DNA of 64,000 nt from Maribacter litoralis (GCF_003075045.1 NZ_QCZD01000001.1:372001-436000), one strand, 5' to 3'; positions 8,996-17,587 are shown, numbered from the stretch's first letter. Program-made: numbers and translations. The notes: generated from the sequence alone by a model not told the origin.

Positions 8996-9757
8996 ATGAA
9001 GAAGATAGGAACTTTAATGTTATTGCTGTTACTCAGTACCGCTAATGCACAGGAAAATGCAAAAGATGAAAACTATAGGTTTTTAGATGACTTTAGAGGA
9101 AGTGCTAGCATCACCCACAATGGCGTTTCATTGGTTCCTTCTTTTTCTTTAGGTGATCCCGCTTTGCTATTCGATTTAAAATTCATCAAAAAGAAGTTAA
9201 GTTTTGAGCCTGACATCCGATTTTCTCTAGATGCAAAACCGTGGACGATGCTCTTTTGGTTTCGCTATAAGGCGATTGAAAAAGAAAAGTTTTCACTAAG
9301 AGTAGGGGCGCATCCTGGATTAAATTTTAGAACTGTAAATGTTATTAGAAACGGCTATACCGAAGAACTTTTAGAATCTAGAAGGTATTTGGGTGCCGAA
9401 GTGGTACCCAGTTATAAATTATCAAAGCATACGAGTATTGGTATGTATTATTTATATGGTCGCGGCTTTGATGCTGGGGTAAAAGAAACTAATTTTTTGG
9501 TGCTCAATGCTACCTTTAGTCAAATTCCCATTTCAGAATCGTTTTTTATCAATTTTACACCTCAAGTTTACTATCTTACCTCTGACGATTTAACCGGATA
9601 TTATACCTCAGCGTTCTTGACCATTGGTAAAGAACAATGTCCATTTTCGTTGACAGGTGTTGTAAATAAAGGCATAAGCACCCAAATATTGCCCGATGAT
9701 GATTTCACTTGGAGCGTGCTATTGAACTATAGCTTTCCAACAAAGAGAAAGATTTAA
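8996..9757 (+). CDS. Secreted protein, probable outer-membrane beta-barrel
   Basis: A signal peptide (LMLLLLLSTANAQ, residues 6-18) is followed by alternating hydrophobic/polar strands typical of small outer-membrane barrels: SLGDPALLFDLKFIKKKLSFEPDIRFSLD-like hairpins, WTMLFWFRYKAI, FFINFTPQVYYLTS, and a final strand FTWSVLLNYSFP near the C-terminus. The 253 residues would suit an 8-12-stranded barrel. It is the first gene after the AraC regulator and 46 bp ahead of the alpha/beta hydrolase, so it is probably part of the same regulon. No specific family recognised. Confidence 0.65.
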   Translation: MKKIGTLMLLLLLSTANAQENAKDENYRFLDDFRGSASITHNGVSLVPSFSLGDPALLFDLKFIKKKLSFEPDIRFSLDAKPWTMLFWFRYKAIEKEKFSLRVGAHPGLNFRTVNVIRNGYTEELLESRRYLGAEVVPSYKLSKHTSIGMYYLYGRGFDAGVKETNFLVLNATFSQIPISESFFINFTPQVYYLTSDDLTGYYTSAFLTIGKEQCPFSLTGVVNKGISTQILPDDDFTWSVLLNYSFPTKRKI

Positions 9758-9803
9758 GAAAAGGCATACCCTTATTAAAATGACTACAAAAACAAAGTAA
9801 TAC

Positions 9804-10919
9804 ATGATAAAGCTAAAATATACATTAGTACTTACAAGCATACTTTTATGTATTGGCTGTAATGAACAAAACAAGCAAATAGCAGATACTCCTGTTGAAT
9901 CAAATGATATTATTTCTATTCAAAAACAGGGGACTTTTGCCATTGGTGGTTCGGTTAAGCAAAGTCCAGGCTCTTTTGACCCCATTGCCCATGGTGCTTT
10001 TAATCCCACAAATCAAAGTACCGAAGGGCAGACCTTGCATGGTGACCACGCATCGGTATTCTATCAAATTCCTACGGAACCGCGTAAGCTTCCTCTAGTG
10101 TTTTGGCACGGCTACGGTCAGTCCATGCGAACTTGGCAAAGCACTCCAGATGGCAGGGAAGGATTTCAAAGTATATTCCTTAAAAAACGGTATCCTGTCT
10201 ATTTATTAGATCAACCCAGAAGGGGATTGGCAGGACAAAGCTTAGAACCAAAAACATTGGAAGCTAAAACTGAAGACCAACTGTGGTTCGGCATATTCAG
10301 AATGGGCGAGGGTAAACGTTTTTATCCGAACGTTCAATTTTCTAAGGACCCTGAAGCTTTAGATCAATTTTTTCGTCGTAGTACTCCAGATACGGGACCT
10401 TTAAACATCAATCTTAATATTGAAGCGGTTTCTCAATTATTCGGAAAAATTGGTGACGGAATCCTTGTTACTCATTCCCATAGTGGCGGACAAGGTTGGA
10501 GTGCCGCTCTAAAAACCGATTGCATAAAAGCTATTATAGCGTACGAACCTGGTAGTAATTTTGTATTTCCAGAAGATAACATTCCTGAACCTATTTCTTA
10601 TGTGGGGGGAACATTACGTGCTAAAGGTGTTTCTATGGAAAAGTTTCAAAAACTGACCAAAATACCTATTGTTATTTATTATGGGGATTATATTCCTGAA
10701 ACTGAGGTTGAAAATCCTGGTCAAGATCAATGGCGTGCCGCTCTTTCTATGGCACGTAAATGGACAAAAAAAGTAAACGACGCTGGTGGTGATGTAACTT
10801 TAGTTGTGTTTCCGGAAATAGGAATCAAAGGAAATACACACTTCCCTATGTCCGATTTAAATAATCAAGAAATTGCCGATGTGATGTACAATTGGCTAGA
10901 AGAAAAGAAATTAAATTAA
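9804..10919 (+). CDS. Alpha/beta hydrolase lipoprotein
   Basis: Residues 1-19 form an SPII signal with lipobox CIGC, placing the enzyme at the envelope. The hydrolase core shows the oxyanion HG in VFWHGYGQS, a 'DQPRRGLAGQS' segment, and a nucleophile elbow VTHSHSGGQGW in which the Ser between the second His and GG is the likely nucleophile (the usual leading Gly is replaced). A late His in GNTHFPMSD could complete the triad. 371 aa. Genes for a cupin (12-bp gap), a CMD protein and a second cupin follow in one tight operon; together they look like a small degradation or detoxification pathway for an ester or lactone. Confidence 0.85.
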   Translation: MIKLKYTLVLTSILLCIGCNEQNKQIADTPVESNDIISIQKQGTFAIGGSVKQSPGSFDPIAHGAFNPTNQSTEGQTLHGDHASVFYQIPTEPRKLPLVFWHGYGQSMRTWQSTPDGREGFQSIFLKKRYPVYLLDQPRRGLAGQSLEPKTLEAKTEDQLWFGIFRMGEGKRFYPNVQFSKDPEALDQFFRRSTPDTGPLNINLNIEAVSQLFGKIGDGILVTHSHSGGQGWSAALKTDCIKAIIAYEPGSNFVFPEDNIPEPISYVGGTLRAKGVSMEKFQKLTKIPIVIYYGDYIPETEVENPGQDQWRAALSMARKWTKKVNDAGGDVTLVVFPEIGIKGNTHFPMSDLNNQEIADVMYNWLEEKKLN

Positions 10920-10931
10920 AAAATAAAAGAA

Positions 10932-11405
10932 ATGAAAAATCTATTTACAACAGTACTGTTTATGCTTCCTATTTACATTTTTGCCCAAAATACGGACTAC
11001 AAAGTGTCCTCATATAAAGACGAGGGTTTCAAGGCACCAAATACGCATTATATTGGCGAAGCTTGGTTAAACGGTTTATTACAGGCTGATGATGAAACCG
11101 ACTTTAATATTACTAAAGCCACTTTTAAGGCAAATTCTACGTTAGACTGGCACAAACATTCAACATCTCAAGTTCTTATTTACGTAGACGGTGAAGGTTA
11201 TTATCAAGAAAGAGGAAAAGATCCTGTAATACTTAAAGCAGGTGACGTAATCAAATGTGATAAAGAAACAGAGCACTGGCACGCTTCAACTAAAGATAGT
11301 GATGTTACCTATTTAGCGATTTATGGAGGAGGACAACCCACCACATGGACCGAAGTGGTAACGCAAGAATACTATGATAGCGTTGCCGATCAACTGAAGG
11401 ACTAA
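10932..11405 (+). CDS. Secreted cupin-domain protein (first of two)
   Basis: Signal peptide MKNLFTTVLFMLPIYIFAQ, then one cupin barrel. The metal site is visible as LDWHKHSTSQVLIYVDGEGYYQERG (HxH and the conserved Glu/Gln positions) and, in motif 2, KCDKETEHWHAS. 157 aa, single-domain length. It is a paralogue of the cupin three genes on: both carry GEGYYQE/GKGYYQEE and the xHWH motif. The CMD gene starts 10 bp downstream. Such secreted cupins paired with CMD proteins occur in many Bacteroidota and Proteobacteria operons; the substrate is unknown. Confidence 0.87.
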   Translation: MKNLFTTVLFMLPIYIFAQNTDYKVSSYKDEGFKAPNTHYIGEAWLNGLLQADDETDFNITKATFKANSTLDWHKHSTSQVLIYVDGEGYYQERGKDPVILKAGDVIKCDKETEHWHASTKDSDVTYLAIYGGGQPTTWTEVVTQEYYDSVADQLKD

Positions 11406-11415
11406 TTCATCACTT

Positions 11416-12186
11416 ATGAAATTAGAATTATTTAGACTTAAACCTATCATGCTATTAAGACATATTCGTAGCACGGCGACAGTTTTGGTCGGGTTAGTAT
11501 TATTTATCAGCTGTCAATCTACAGCTCAACAAGCAACATCAGACAATGCTTTATCCAAGCAAGAGAAAAGTATAATCAAAATTGCAAGTCACACTGCCCA
11601 AGGCAATTTATCTCAGCTCAAGGATGTTCTCCATGAAGGATTAGATCATAAGCTCACCGTAAATGAAGCTAAAGAGGTATTGGTTCATTTGTATGCCTAT
11701 GCAGGATTTCCAAGAAGTATACGCGGTTTGCAAACACTTTTAGAAGTGCTGGAAGAAAGAACAGCTAAAGGTATAGAAGATGAGTGGGGACCAGAAGCCA
11801 CAACCATTGATGATTCCCTAAGCAAATATGAACGAGGAAAGACTATTTTGGAAGAACTTATTGGTAGACCGTTGGATGGAAAACCAGCGTATCAAAAATT
11901 TTCACCCGAAATGGACAGGTTTCTTAAAGAGCATTTATTTGCGGATATTTTTGAGCGAGATGTACTTACCTATAAACAACGTGAACTAGTGACCATTTCG
12001 GTCATTGCAAGTTTGGGAAGTTTAGAGCCTATGCTAAGAAGCCACTTAAACCTTTCATTGAACGTGGGTTGGCTATCCGAACAATTGATAGAGTTTACCG
12101 AAATCTTAGTAAAAACTACAACTGAAGATAATGTTCTTGCAACAAAAACAGTACTTACAGAAGTATTGAAAAGTAGAACCGAATAA
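11416..12186 (+). CDS. Carboxymuconolactone decarboxylase (CMD) family lipoprotein
   Basis: Two CMD/AhpD helical units are present: residues about 50-120 (NEAKEVLVHLYAYAGFPRSIRGL) and about 175-250 (RELVTISVIASLGSLEPMLRSHLN, then GWLSEQLIEFTEI). Neither contains the CxxC of AhpD peroxidases, so it should be a decarboxylase-like or non-redox member. An SPII signal is likely (LVGLVLFISC), and the ATG at 11449 fits the signal peptide better than the one at 11416. 256 aa. It sits between two cupin genes with gaps of 10 and 7 bp, so the operon assignment is firm. Confidence 0.85.
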   Translation: MKLELFRLKPIMLLRHIRSTATVLVGLVLFISCQSTAQQATSDNALSKQEKSIIKIASHTAQGNLSQLKDVLHEGLDHKLTVNEAKEVLVHLYAYAGFPRSIRGLQTLLEVLEERTAKGIEDEWGPEATTIDDSLSKYERGKTILEELIGRPLDGKPAYQKFSPEMDRFLKEHLFADIFERDVLTYKQRELVTISVIASLGSLEPMLRSHLNLSLNVGWLSEQLIEFTEILVKTTTEDNVLATKTVLTEVLKSRTE

Positions 12187-12193
12187 AACAGCC

Positions 12194-12658
12194 ATGAAAA
12201 ATACCGGATACTTTACTATCGCTATGTTACTGTTACTTTTGTCCGCATGCATGACGCCAAAAGAAAGTAAAAAAGAAGCTGAACTGTTCGAGAAAGGTAC
12301 TAAAATAGAAAACATGAATTTTACGGGTACCGCTTGGCTAAATATGTTGGCAGCGCCGGACAGTTTAAATACTATGTATGCCGGTTTGGTTACTTTTGAA
12401 CCCGCCGTACGTACTAATTGGCATTCACATCCGGCAGGGCAAATATTAATCGTAACCCATGGTAAAGGTTATTATCAAGAAGAAGGAAAGCCCAAACGTA
12501 TATTAAGTATAGGAGAGACGATAAAGTGCTTACCGAATATAAAACACTGGCATGGTGCCGCTCCAAATTCAGAGTTTGCACATATTGCCATATCTGACCG
12601 CCAAAAAGGTGCTGCGGAATGGTTTCAACCCGTTACAGATGATGAATATCATAAATAA
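12194..12658 (+). CDS. Cupin-domain lipoprotein (second of two)
   Basis: An SPII signal ends at LLLLSAC (about residue 19), followed by one cupin barrel: TNWHSHPAGQILIVTHGKGYYQEEG with HxH metal ligands, and KHWHGAAP. 154 aa. It resembles the first cupin of this operon in order and spacing of ligands, suggesting duplication; one is periplasmic-soluble, this one lipid-anchored. It begins 7 bp after the CMD gene and ends 10 bp before the convergent thiH stop. There is no obvious terminator between them. Confidence 0.87.
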   Translation: MKNTGYFTIAMLLLLLSACMTPKESKKEAELFEKGTKIENMNFTGTAWLNMLAAPDSLNTMYAGLVTFEPAVRTNWHSHPAGQILIVTHGKGYYQEEGKPKRILSIGETIKCLPNIKHWHGAAPNSEFAHIAISDRQKGAAEWFQPVTDDEYHK

Positions 12659-12668
12659 CGTAAGTTGT

Positions 12669-13781
12669 CTATTCCCAATTATTAGCCCAATCTTTCCAAA
12701 CCACATCAAGTCCTTGCGATTTTAGCATAGCGGTGATTTCTTCCGTGGGTCTTTCATCGGATATTTCAAACTGTTCTAAAGATTCGGGCGCAACTGCATA
12801 CCCACCGGGATTGGTTTTGGACTCCGCACTAATTGAGGTGATACCTAAATTGACAATGTTATTTCTAAAGATTTCGCTTTCACGGGTAGAAATGGATAAT
12901 TCAACATCTTCATCCAATAATCTGAAGGCACAGATGAGTTGCACCAGATCAGGATCGGTCATTTCAACCTTCGGTTCCAATCCGCCTGAATGTGGTCGTA
13001 ATCTTGGGAAAGAAATGGAGTACTTTGTTTTCCAATACGTCTTCTGCAAATACTTTAAGTGCAATGCTGTAAAAAAGCTATCGGCTCGCCAATCTTCCAA
13101 CCCAAATAAAGCTCCTAATCCAATTTTATGAATACCTGCTTTGCCTAAGCGATCGGGAGTATCCAGTCTAAAATCGAAATTGGATTTTTTACCCTTCGGA
13201 TGGTGTTTTTTATACTCATCTCTATGATAGGTTTCTTGATATACCAATACTGCATATAGTCCGCTCTCTATCAATTGCTCATATTCATCTTGTAACAATG
13301 GTTGTACCTCTATGGTAATATTAGCAAACTGCGAACGAATCAATTGTAAGGCATTATCGATATAATCAACGCCAACTGTTCTATTTGCCTCCCCAGTTAC
13401 CAATAGAATATGGTCATAGCCTTTAGATTTTATATAATCTACTTCCTTTAAGATTTCGGCATTCGTTAGCGTTCTTCTTGGAATTTTGTTCGTCATGCTA
13501 AAGCCGCAATAGGTACAAATATTCTGGCATTCGTTGCTCAAGTACATGGGCGAATACATTTGTATGGTATTCCCAAATCTCTTTTTTGTCAATTGACGGC
13601 TTAGCTGTGCCATTTGCTCCAAATACGGTTTGGCAGCTGGTGAAATCAATGCTTTAAAATCCTCTAGGTCTCTTTTCGTATTGCCCAATGCCCGTAATAC
13701 ATCGTGCTCCGTTTTAGAGAAAATACTCTGTAAGGTTTGGTCCCAATTATAGGTATCGAAAATGTCTTTAAAACTGCCCAT
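12669..13781 (-). CDS. thiH: 2-iminoacetate synthase ThiH
   Basis: A radical-SAM enzyme that cleaves tyrosine to dehydroglycine (2-iminoacetate) for the thiazole ring of thiamine. The CxxxCxxC cluster motif is in NECQNICTYCGFSMTNKIPRR (about residues 80-95), followed by the radical-SAM barrel with GEANRTVGVDYI and the C-terminal ThiH region with SISTRESEIFRNN and NPGGYAVAPESLEQF. 370 aa, full length for ThiH. It is the last gene of the thi operon, 5 bp after thiG, confirming the order G-H. Use of ThiH rather than ThiO is typical of anaerobe-derived lineages, including many Flavobacteriaceae. Confidence 0.96.
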   Translation of the reverse strand: MGSFKDIFDTYNWDQTLQSIFSKTEHDVLRALGNTKRDLEDFKALISPAAKPYLEQMAQLSRQLTKKRFGNTIQMYSPMYLSNECQNICTYCGFSMTNKIPRRTLTNAEILKEVDYIKSKGYDHILLVTGEANRTVGVDYIDNALQLIRSQFANITIEVQPLLQDEYEQLIESGLYAVLVYQETYHRDEYKKHHPKGKKSNFDFRLDTPDRLGKAGIHKIGLGALFGLEDWRADSFFTALHLKYLQKTYWKTKYSISFPRLRPHSGGLEPKVEMTDPDLVQLICAFRLLDEDVELSISTRESEIFRNNIVNLGITSISAESKTNPGGYAVAPESLEQFEISDERPTEEITAMLKSQGLDVVWKDWANNWE

Positions 13782-13786
13782 ATACG

Positions 13787-14551
13787 CTAATTCAAAAAAC
13801 TGGTTAACGGACTACTGGCTTCCGCTTTTTTGTGGACTACCGGAGCTAATTTTGCTTCATACGCCATTCTGCCCGCGGCTACCGCCATTTTAAACGCTTT
13901 ACCCATTTCAACGGGATTCTGGGAAACAGCTATCGCCGTGTTGACCAACACTGCATCTGCACCTAACTCCATCGCATAAGCAGCATGTGATGGCGCACCA
14001 ATACCGGCATCTACAATTACGGGCACATTGCTTTGGTCAATGATAATTTCTAAAAACTCTTGGGTTTTTAAGCCCTTGTTACTTCCTATAGGGGCACCCA
14101 ATGGCATTACACATTGTGTTCCTACTTCTTCCAGACGTTTGCACAACACGGGATCCGCATGTATGTATGGCATCACAACAAATCCTAACTTCACCAATTC
14201 TTCGGCTGCTTTAAGGGTTTCAATAGGGTCGGGGAGTAGGTATTTTGGATCCGGATGAATTTCTAATTTCACCCAATTGGTCTCTAAAGCCTCACGAGAT
14301 AACTGCGCTGCAAATACCGCTTCCTTTGCCGTACGCACTCCCGATGTATTGGGCAACAAATTGATATGTGCATGGTCTAAATGCCGTAAAATATCATCTT
14401 GACTATCTTCAACATCTACACGTTTTAACGCCACTGTTACCAACTCGCTCTCAGAAGCCAATATAGCTTCTTTCATTACGATAGATGAACTGAATTTTCC
14501 TGTTCCCGTAAACAATCTGGAGTTAAAATTTTTATCCGCTATCTGTAACAT
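13787..14551 (-). CDS. thiG: Thiazole synthase ThiG
   Basis: Forms the thiazole phosphate ring from deoxyxylulose phosphate, ThiS thiocarboxylate and dehydroglycine. The start [20 protein letters not shown] at 14551 is the family N-terminus; an upstream in-frame ATG at 14605 lies inside thiE and is rejected. Key segments: VTVALKRVD (Schiff-base Lys region), [38 protein letters not shown] (phosphate binding) and [10 protein letters not shown]. 254 aa from this start. The ATG follows the thiE stop after 1 bp, so the two are translationally linked; thiH follows after 5 bp. Confidence 0.96.
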   Translation of the reverse strand: MLQIADKNFNSRLFTGTGKFSSSIVMKEAILASESELVTVALKRVDVEDSQDDILRHLDHAHINLLPNTSGVRTAKEAVFAAQLSREALETNWVKLEIHPDPKYLLPDPIETLKAAEELVKLGFVVMPYIHADPVLCKRLEEVGTQCVMPLGAPIGSNKGLKTQEFLEIIIDQSNVPVIVDAGIGAPSHAAYAMELGADAVLVNTAIAVSQNPVEMGKAFKMAVAAGRMAYEAKLAPVVHKKAEASSPLTSFLN

Positions 14552-14552
14552 C

Positions 14553-15206
14553 TTATTTTCTTTTTTCTTCGGATATCCATCGCTGCTCGTCAAGTGGACC
14601 TCCATTAATCAATTTTTTAAATTCTGATATTGTATTGAAATTCCGTGTTATTTCACCCGATACGGCAATACCATGAACACCGGTTTTCATTATTTCTGTA
14701 ACATCGTCTATAACAATACCACCTATAGCAATAACCGGTATTTCTGCTTTCAGTTCTTCCAATATGCTCAAGTAACCGTTTAAGCCCAAAACAGGACTCA
14801 AATTTTCCTTAGTCTCTGTAAATCGAAAAGGGCCCAGACCTATATAATCCACTTTCTTATCGATTAAAGTTTCACAATCTTCGAGGGTATTGGCAGTGCC
14901 GCCTATAATCTGCCAAGAAGAAAGTTCTTTTCTAGCTACAGTTGGGCACGTATCTGTTTTACCCAAATGAACACCATCTGCCTTTACCGCTGCAGCAATC
15001 TTATAAAAATCGTTGATTATCAATCTAGTTTGATATTTCTCAGTGATTTCCCTTGCTTTTTTTGCCGTTTCCCATACCACCTTACCAGGTAATTTTTTAA
15101 GGCGTAACTGTACCAATTCCGCTCCTGCCGTACAGGCTTTTTGTATATGGTCTAAATGCTCTTGTGGCGTTTTGCCTTGTGATATATAATGTAATGGTGG
15201 AATCAT
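14553..15206 (-). CDS. thiE: Thiamine phosphate synthase ThiE
   Basis: Joins HMP-diphosphate and thiazole phosphate to thiamine phosphate. TIM barrel of 217 residues; [36 protein letters not shown] (pyrophosphate-binding region), [26 protein letters not shown] and [12 protein letters not shown] are the family signatures. This is the canonical ThiE of the operon, since it keeps these motifs intact. A second, more divergent ThiE-like gene precedes it by 14 bp. Confidence 0.93.
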   Translation of the reverse strand: MIPPLHYISQGKTPQEHLDHIQKACTAGAELVQLRLKKLPGKVVWETAKKAREITEKYQTRLIINDFYKIAAAVKADGVHLGKTDTCPTVARKELSSWQIIGGTANTLEDCETLIDKKVDYIGLGPFRFTETKENLSPVLGLNGYLSILEELKAEIPVIAIGGIVIDDVTEIMKTGVHGIAVSGEITRNFNTISEFKKLINGGPLDEQRWISEEKRK

Positions 15207-15220
15207 ATAATTTCTTTAAC

Positions 15221-15862
15221 TTAAATGTCTTTTGCTGTATTTCTTAGCGATATTTTTCGCTGTTCGTTCCATGATCGTTCATATTGTTTCTGTATTTTCA
15301 AAAAGCTTTTTATCGGATTTTCCATATTCCAAATTCCGCCTAAAATGCCAATACCCTTATAACCTAATCGCACGGTTTCCGGTATGGTCTTATCGGTAAT
15401 ACCGCCCATACCCACTATGAATTTGTCAATAGCGTTGACGTCGAAACCTTTGCCTTCATATCCTTGTTTAGAGATGGATGAAAATACAGGACTCAGCAAA
15501 TGGTAATCAAATTCGAACTCGCATGCTTCCAATACTTTTGGATTGTGAAAAGAGGAGCTTATGGTTTTACCATACATATCGAACTTTTTAAAATACTGCC
15601 CAGGGTTATCAATATGATCTATTCGCTTTTGCTCTTGAAAATGCAATCCTTTTAGATTGTAACTATTTATCAGTGTATGATGTAAGTGCACCACAATTCT
15701 ATCATGGTATTTTTTATCGATACCATCTAAGTAATCACAATGTTCTTGATAGTCTTTAAATGGTTTCCTCAAATGATAATACTCCAAGCCCTCTTGAAAC
15801 AGCTCATGTAAAATGGCTATCTCATTGGGTATATCTTTTTCCGGTGCTATTACTACAATCAT
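15221..15862 (-). CDS. Divergent ThiE/TenI-like protein
   Basis: The 213-residue TIM-barrel protein resembles ThiE/TenI: EGLEYYHLRKPFKDYQEH, DRIVVHLHHTLINSYNLKGLHF, 'ISSSFHNPKVLEACEF', FIVGMGGITDKTIPET and GIGILGGIWN. The HMP-PP/Mg-binding positions seen in the downstream ThiE (the LIINDF and KTD segments) are replaced by VVHLHH and a different loop, so it may be a TenI-like thiazole tautomerase or a regulator rather than a second synthase. Operon position between thiS (36 bp) and thiE (14 bp) ties it to thiamine synthesis; the exact reaction is inference. Confidence 0.8.
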   Translation of the reverse strand: MIVVIAPEKDIPNEIAILHELFQEGLEYYHLRKPFKDYQEHCDYLDGIDKKYHDRIVVHLHHTLINSYNLKGLHFQEQKRIDHIDNPGQYFKKFDMYGKTISSSFHNPKVLEACEFEFDYHLLSPVFSSISKQGYEGKGFDVNAIDKFIVGMGGITDKTIPETVRLGYKGIGILGGIWNMENPIKSFLKIQKQYERSWNEQRKISLRNTAKDI

Positions 15863-15898
15863 TTGTTTTGGTTTATGCGGTTAGCAGTTCTATTTTCT

Positions 15899-16111
15899 TT
15901 AACCTCCTTGTGTAGCCCTAATAATCAGTACCTCATCATTTTCGGTTAACGTTTTATTTCCCCATGTTGCTTTAGAGACGATGTTTTCATTTACGGCAAC
16001 TGCTATACCGTTCACAGAAATGTCCAGTTCTTTAATGATTTCCTCTAGCGTAGTAGTTTCTGCTATTTTCTTAGGGGCGTCGTTTACTTTTATGTGTATC
16101 ATCTGCTTCAT
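15899..16111 (-). CDS. thiS: Sulfur carrier protein ThiS
   Basis: A ubiquitin-like sulfur carrier of 70 residues ending in ATQGG; the C-terminal Gly-Gly is thiocarboxylated and donates sulfur to ThiG. The body MIHIKVNDAPKKIAETTTLEEII and 'NGIAVAVNENIVSKATWGNKTL' is family-typical. An ATG three codons later is an equally good start. It is the first gene of the operon, 75 bp downstream of the riboswitch terminator. The usual adenylating partner ThiF and the HMP synthase ThiC are not beside it. Confidence 0.94.
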   Translation of the reverse strand: MKQMIHIKVNDAPKKIAETTTLEEIIKELDISVNGIAVAVNENIVSKATWGNKTLTENDEVLIIRATQGG

Positions 16112-16185
16112 TAATTAATCAAAAATGCAAAACGCAACATTGATATGGATTTCGGTGTAAACAGAAAGAATTGATCTAATGGATT

Positions 16186-16227
16186 GAAAAACGGAAAGTT
16201 CAGGGGGGTGATCCTGTTAACTTTTCC
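16186..16227 (-). terminator. Riboswitch-controlled intrinsic terminator ahead of thiS
   Basis: On the minus strand the arms GGAAAAGTTAACAGG and CCTGAACTTTCC pair around an 8-nt loop, followed by GTTTTTC. The 5' arm begins inside the conserved GTAGGGAAAA end of the TPP aptamer, so aptamer P1 and this hairpin are arranged for mutual control. The expected outcome is early termination when TPP is bound. Confidence 0.75.
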
Positions 16228-16298
16228 CTACGTTGATCTTAATCAAATCAGGTTCTAAGGATATTTCTCAAACTATGAAATAGCTACTCCTAAAGTTT
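16224..16298 (-). promoter_or_regulatory. TPP (THI-box) riboswitch aptamer controlling thiS-thiH
   Basis: Reading the minus strand in order: GGAGTAGC near 16290-16284, TGAGA at 16270-16266, GAACCTGATT at 16255-16246 and ACGTAGGGA at 16233-16225. These match the conserved TPP aptamer elements (GGGGTGC-like, CTGAGA, ACCTGAT, GCGTAGGGAA) in correct order. The aptamer binds thiamine pyrophosphate and represses the downstream operon. Confidence 0.88.
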
Positions 16299-16398
16299 AC
16301 ATCGCTAAATTAAGAATTTGATGTGAGATATGATTCTGAAAGTAGTATTGATTGATTATTTAATTAGGGTTTAACACGAAATCTAAATACGATACATT

Positions 16399-16428
16399 AT
16401 AAAATACTTTTATATATGAGTATTTTAT
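16399..16428. repeat. Perfect 10-bp dyad between the thi operon and the serine hydrolase gene
   Basis: ATAAAATACT at 16399-16408 is mirrored exactly by AGTATTTTAT at 16419-16428 with a 10-bp centre. It lies 110 bp before the ATG at 16538, in the divergent region, and could be an operator for either direction. AT-richness makes chance more likely than usual. Confidence 0.4.
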
Positions 16429-16499
16429 GACATAAAACAATTCATCCTCAATAAATTACAATTCGGTAATTCTCAATTTAATGTTATCTTGATTCCATA

Positions 16500-16507
16500 T
16501 AGGTTTG
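16500..16507 (+). promoter_or_regulatory. Candidate -7 element TAGGTTTG
   Basis: Matches TAnnTTTG and lies 30 bp before the ATG at 16538. No clear -33 TTG at 19-20 bp upstream is seen. Confidence 0.35.
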
Positions 16508-16537
16508 CATCATCAATCAAACGGACAGCATCGAAAC

Positions 16538-17587
16538 ATGGAAAATACTAAACCAAAAACCAGTAAGAAAAAACAGATTTTCAGAATCATATTATTTACA
16601 AGTACATTCATATCGTTATGGTTTGTACCGTGGATTTTAGTGAAAGCATGGATTTTACCATTACCGAATACGGTACAAGAGCAAGTAGATCAAACCTTAG
16701 GTTACGGATTTGACGGTGTCATTGTCTACGTTGATGAAGCTGGTAAGCCACCGGCATTCTATACCGCAGGTTATCACGATAGCGCAAAACAAATACCTGC
16801 CAAACCAAATGCCTTATTCAAAATTGCTAGTATTAGTAAGTTGTATGTCGCTGTTGCCATTACAAGATTAGCTAATGAAAATCGTATCTCTTTAGATAAA
16901 CGGCTCACCGATTATTTTCCTGAGCTTTCGAGTAGAATTGAAAATGCCGATAAAATTACGTTGAGAATGATGGTACAGCACCGAAGCGGTATTCCCAATT
17001 TCACCGACAATCCTGAGTATTGGAAAAACCAACCGAACACCAATGTAGATGTGCTTAAATATGCATTGGATTTACCAGCCAACTTTGAACCCAACAAAGA
17101 TTATGGCTATTCCAATACCAATTATTTACTACTCTCCAGAATTATAGAAAAAGTTACTGGTGGAAGCCGACAAGATTATTTCAAAAAGGAAATCTTAATA
17201 CCACTTGGACTCAACAATACGTACGGGTCTATCAACGAAGTAAATATCGAAGATGTTATGAGTGGTTATTATGTAGGAATAGATAAAGACTTTAAAAACG
17301 AGGATAACGGTATGATGTTGGCTACCGCAGAAGATGTTGGTAAATTCTTAAGAGCATTGAACGACGGCTCTTTACTTAATGAACAGGAAATGGAAATGTA
17401 CAGCTCACTTTATGAATTTAATCATGGAGGCTTGGCTGCTGGTTACCAATGTCTGGCAGAATACCATAAAGATATTGATGCCGTGGTCGTGCAATTTATG
17501 AATACGACAGATTTTGAAGGCTATCAATGGAATTTATTAGAAATAACCCATAACAGAGTGGTTAAAATACTACGTAAAGGAAAATAG
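16538..17587 (+). CDS. Serine beta-lactamase-like hydrolase (penicillin-binding-protein fold), membrane anchored
   Basis: The start is set at the ATG at 16538 (MENTKPKTSKKKQ); a TTG 33 bp upstream would add a tail and overlaps a promoter-like element. A basic N-terminus and one hydrophobic helix (about residues 14-40, IILFTSTFISLWFVPWILV) anchor it. The catalytic domain carries SISK (FKIASISKLY, nucleophile Ser plus Lys), YSN (DYGYSNTNY) and a C-terminal HGG (FNHGGLAAGY) in place of KTG, the class C/D-peptidase-like set. 349 aa. Probable esterase or D-aminopeptidase-like role outside the cytoplasmic membrane; not evidence of drug resistance. Confidence 0.88.
   Translation: MENTKPKTSKKKQIFRIILFTSTFISLWFVPWILVKAWILPLPNTVQEQVDQTLGYGFDGVIVYVDEAGKPPAFYTAGYHDSAKQIPAKPNALFKIASISKLYVAVAITRLANENRISLDKRLTDYFPELSSRIENADKITLRMMVQHRSGIPNFTDNPEYWKNQPNTNVDVLKYALDLPANFEPNKDYGYSNTNYLLLSRIIEKVTGGSRQDYFKKEILIPLGLNNTYGSINEVNIEDVMSGYYVGIDKDFKNEDNGMMLATAEDVGKFLRALNDGSLLNEQEMEMYSSLYEFNHGGLAAGYQCLAEYHKDIDAVVVQFMNTTDFEGYQWNLLEITHNRVVKILRKGK

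Noticed and set aside
14552..14605. Longer ThiG start
   Set aside because: The extra residues lie inside thiE and do not match the ThiG N-terminus.
16538..17587. Antibiotic-resistance beta-lactamase
   Set aside because: Class C-like fold but with HGG in place of KTG and a membrane anchor; similar housekeeping esterases and peptidases are common.
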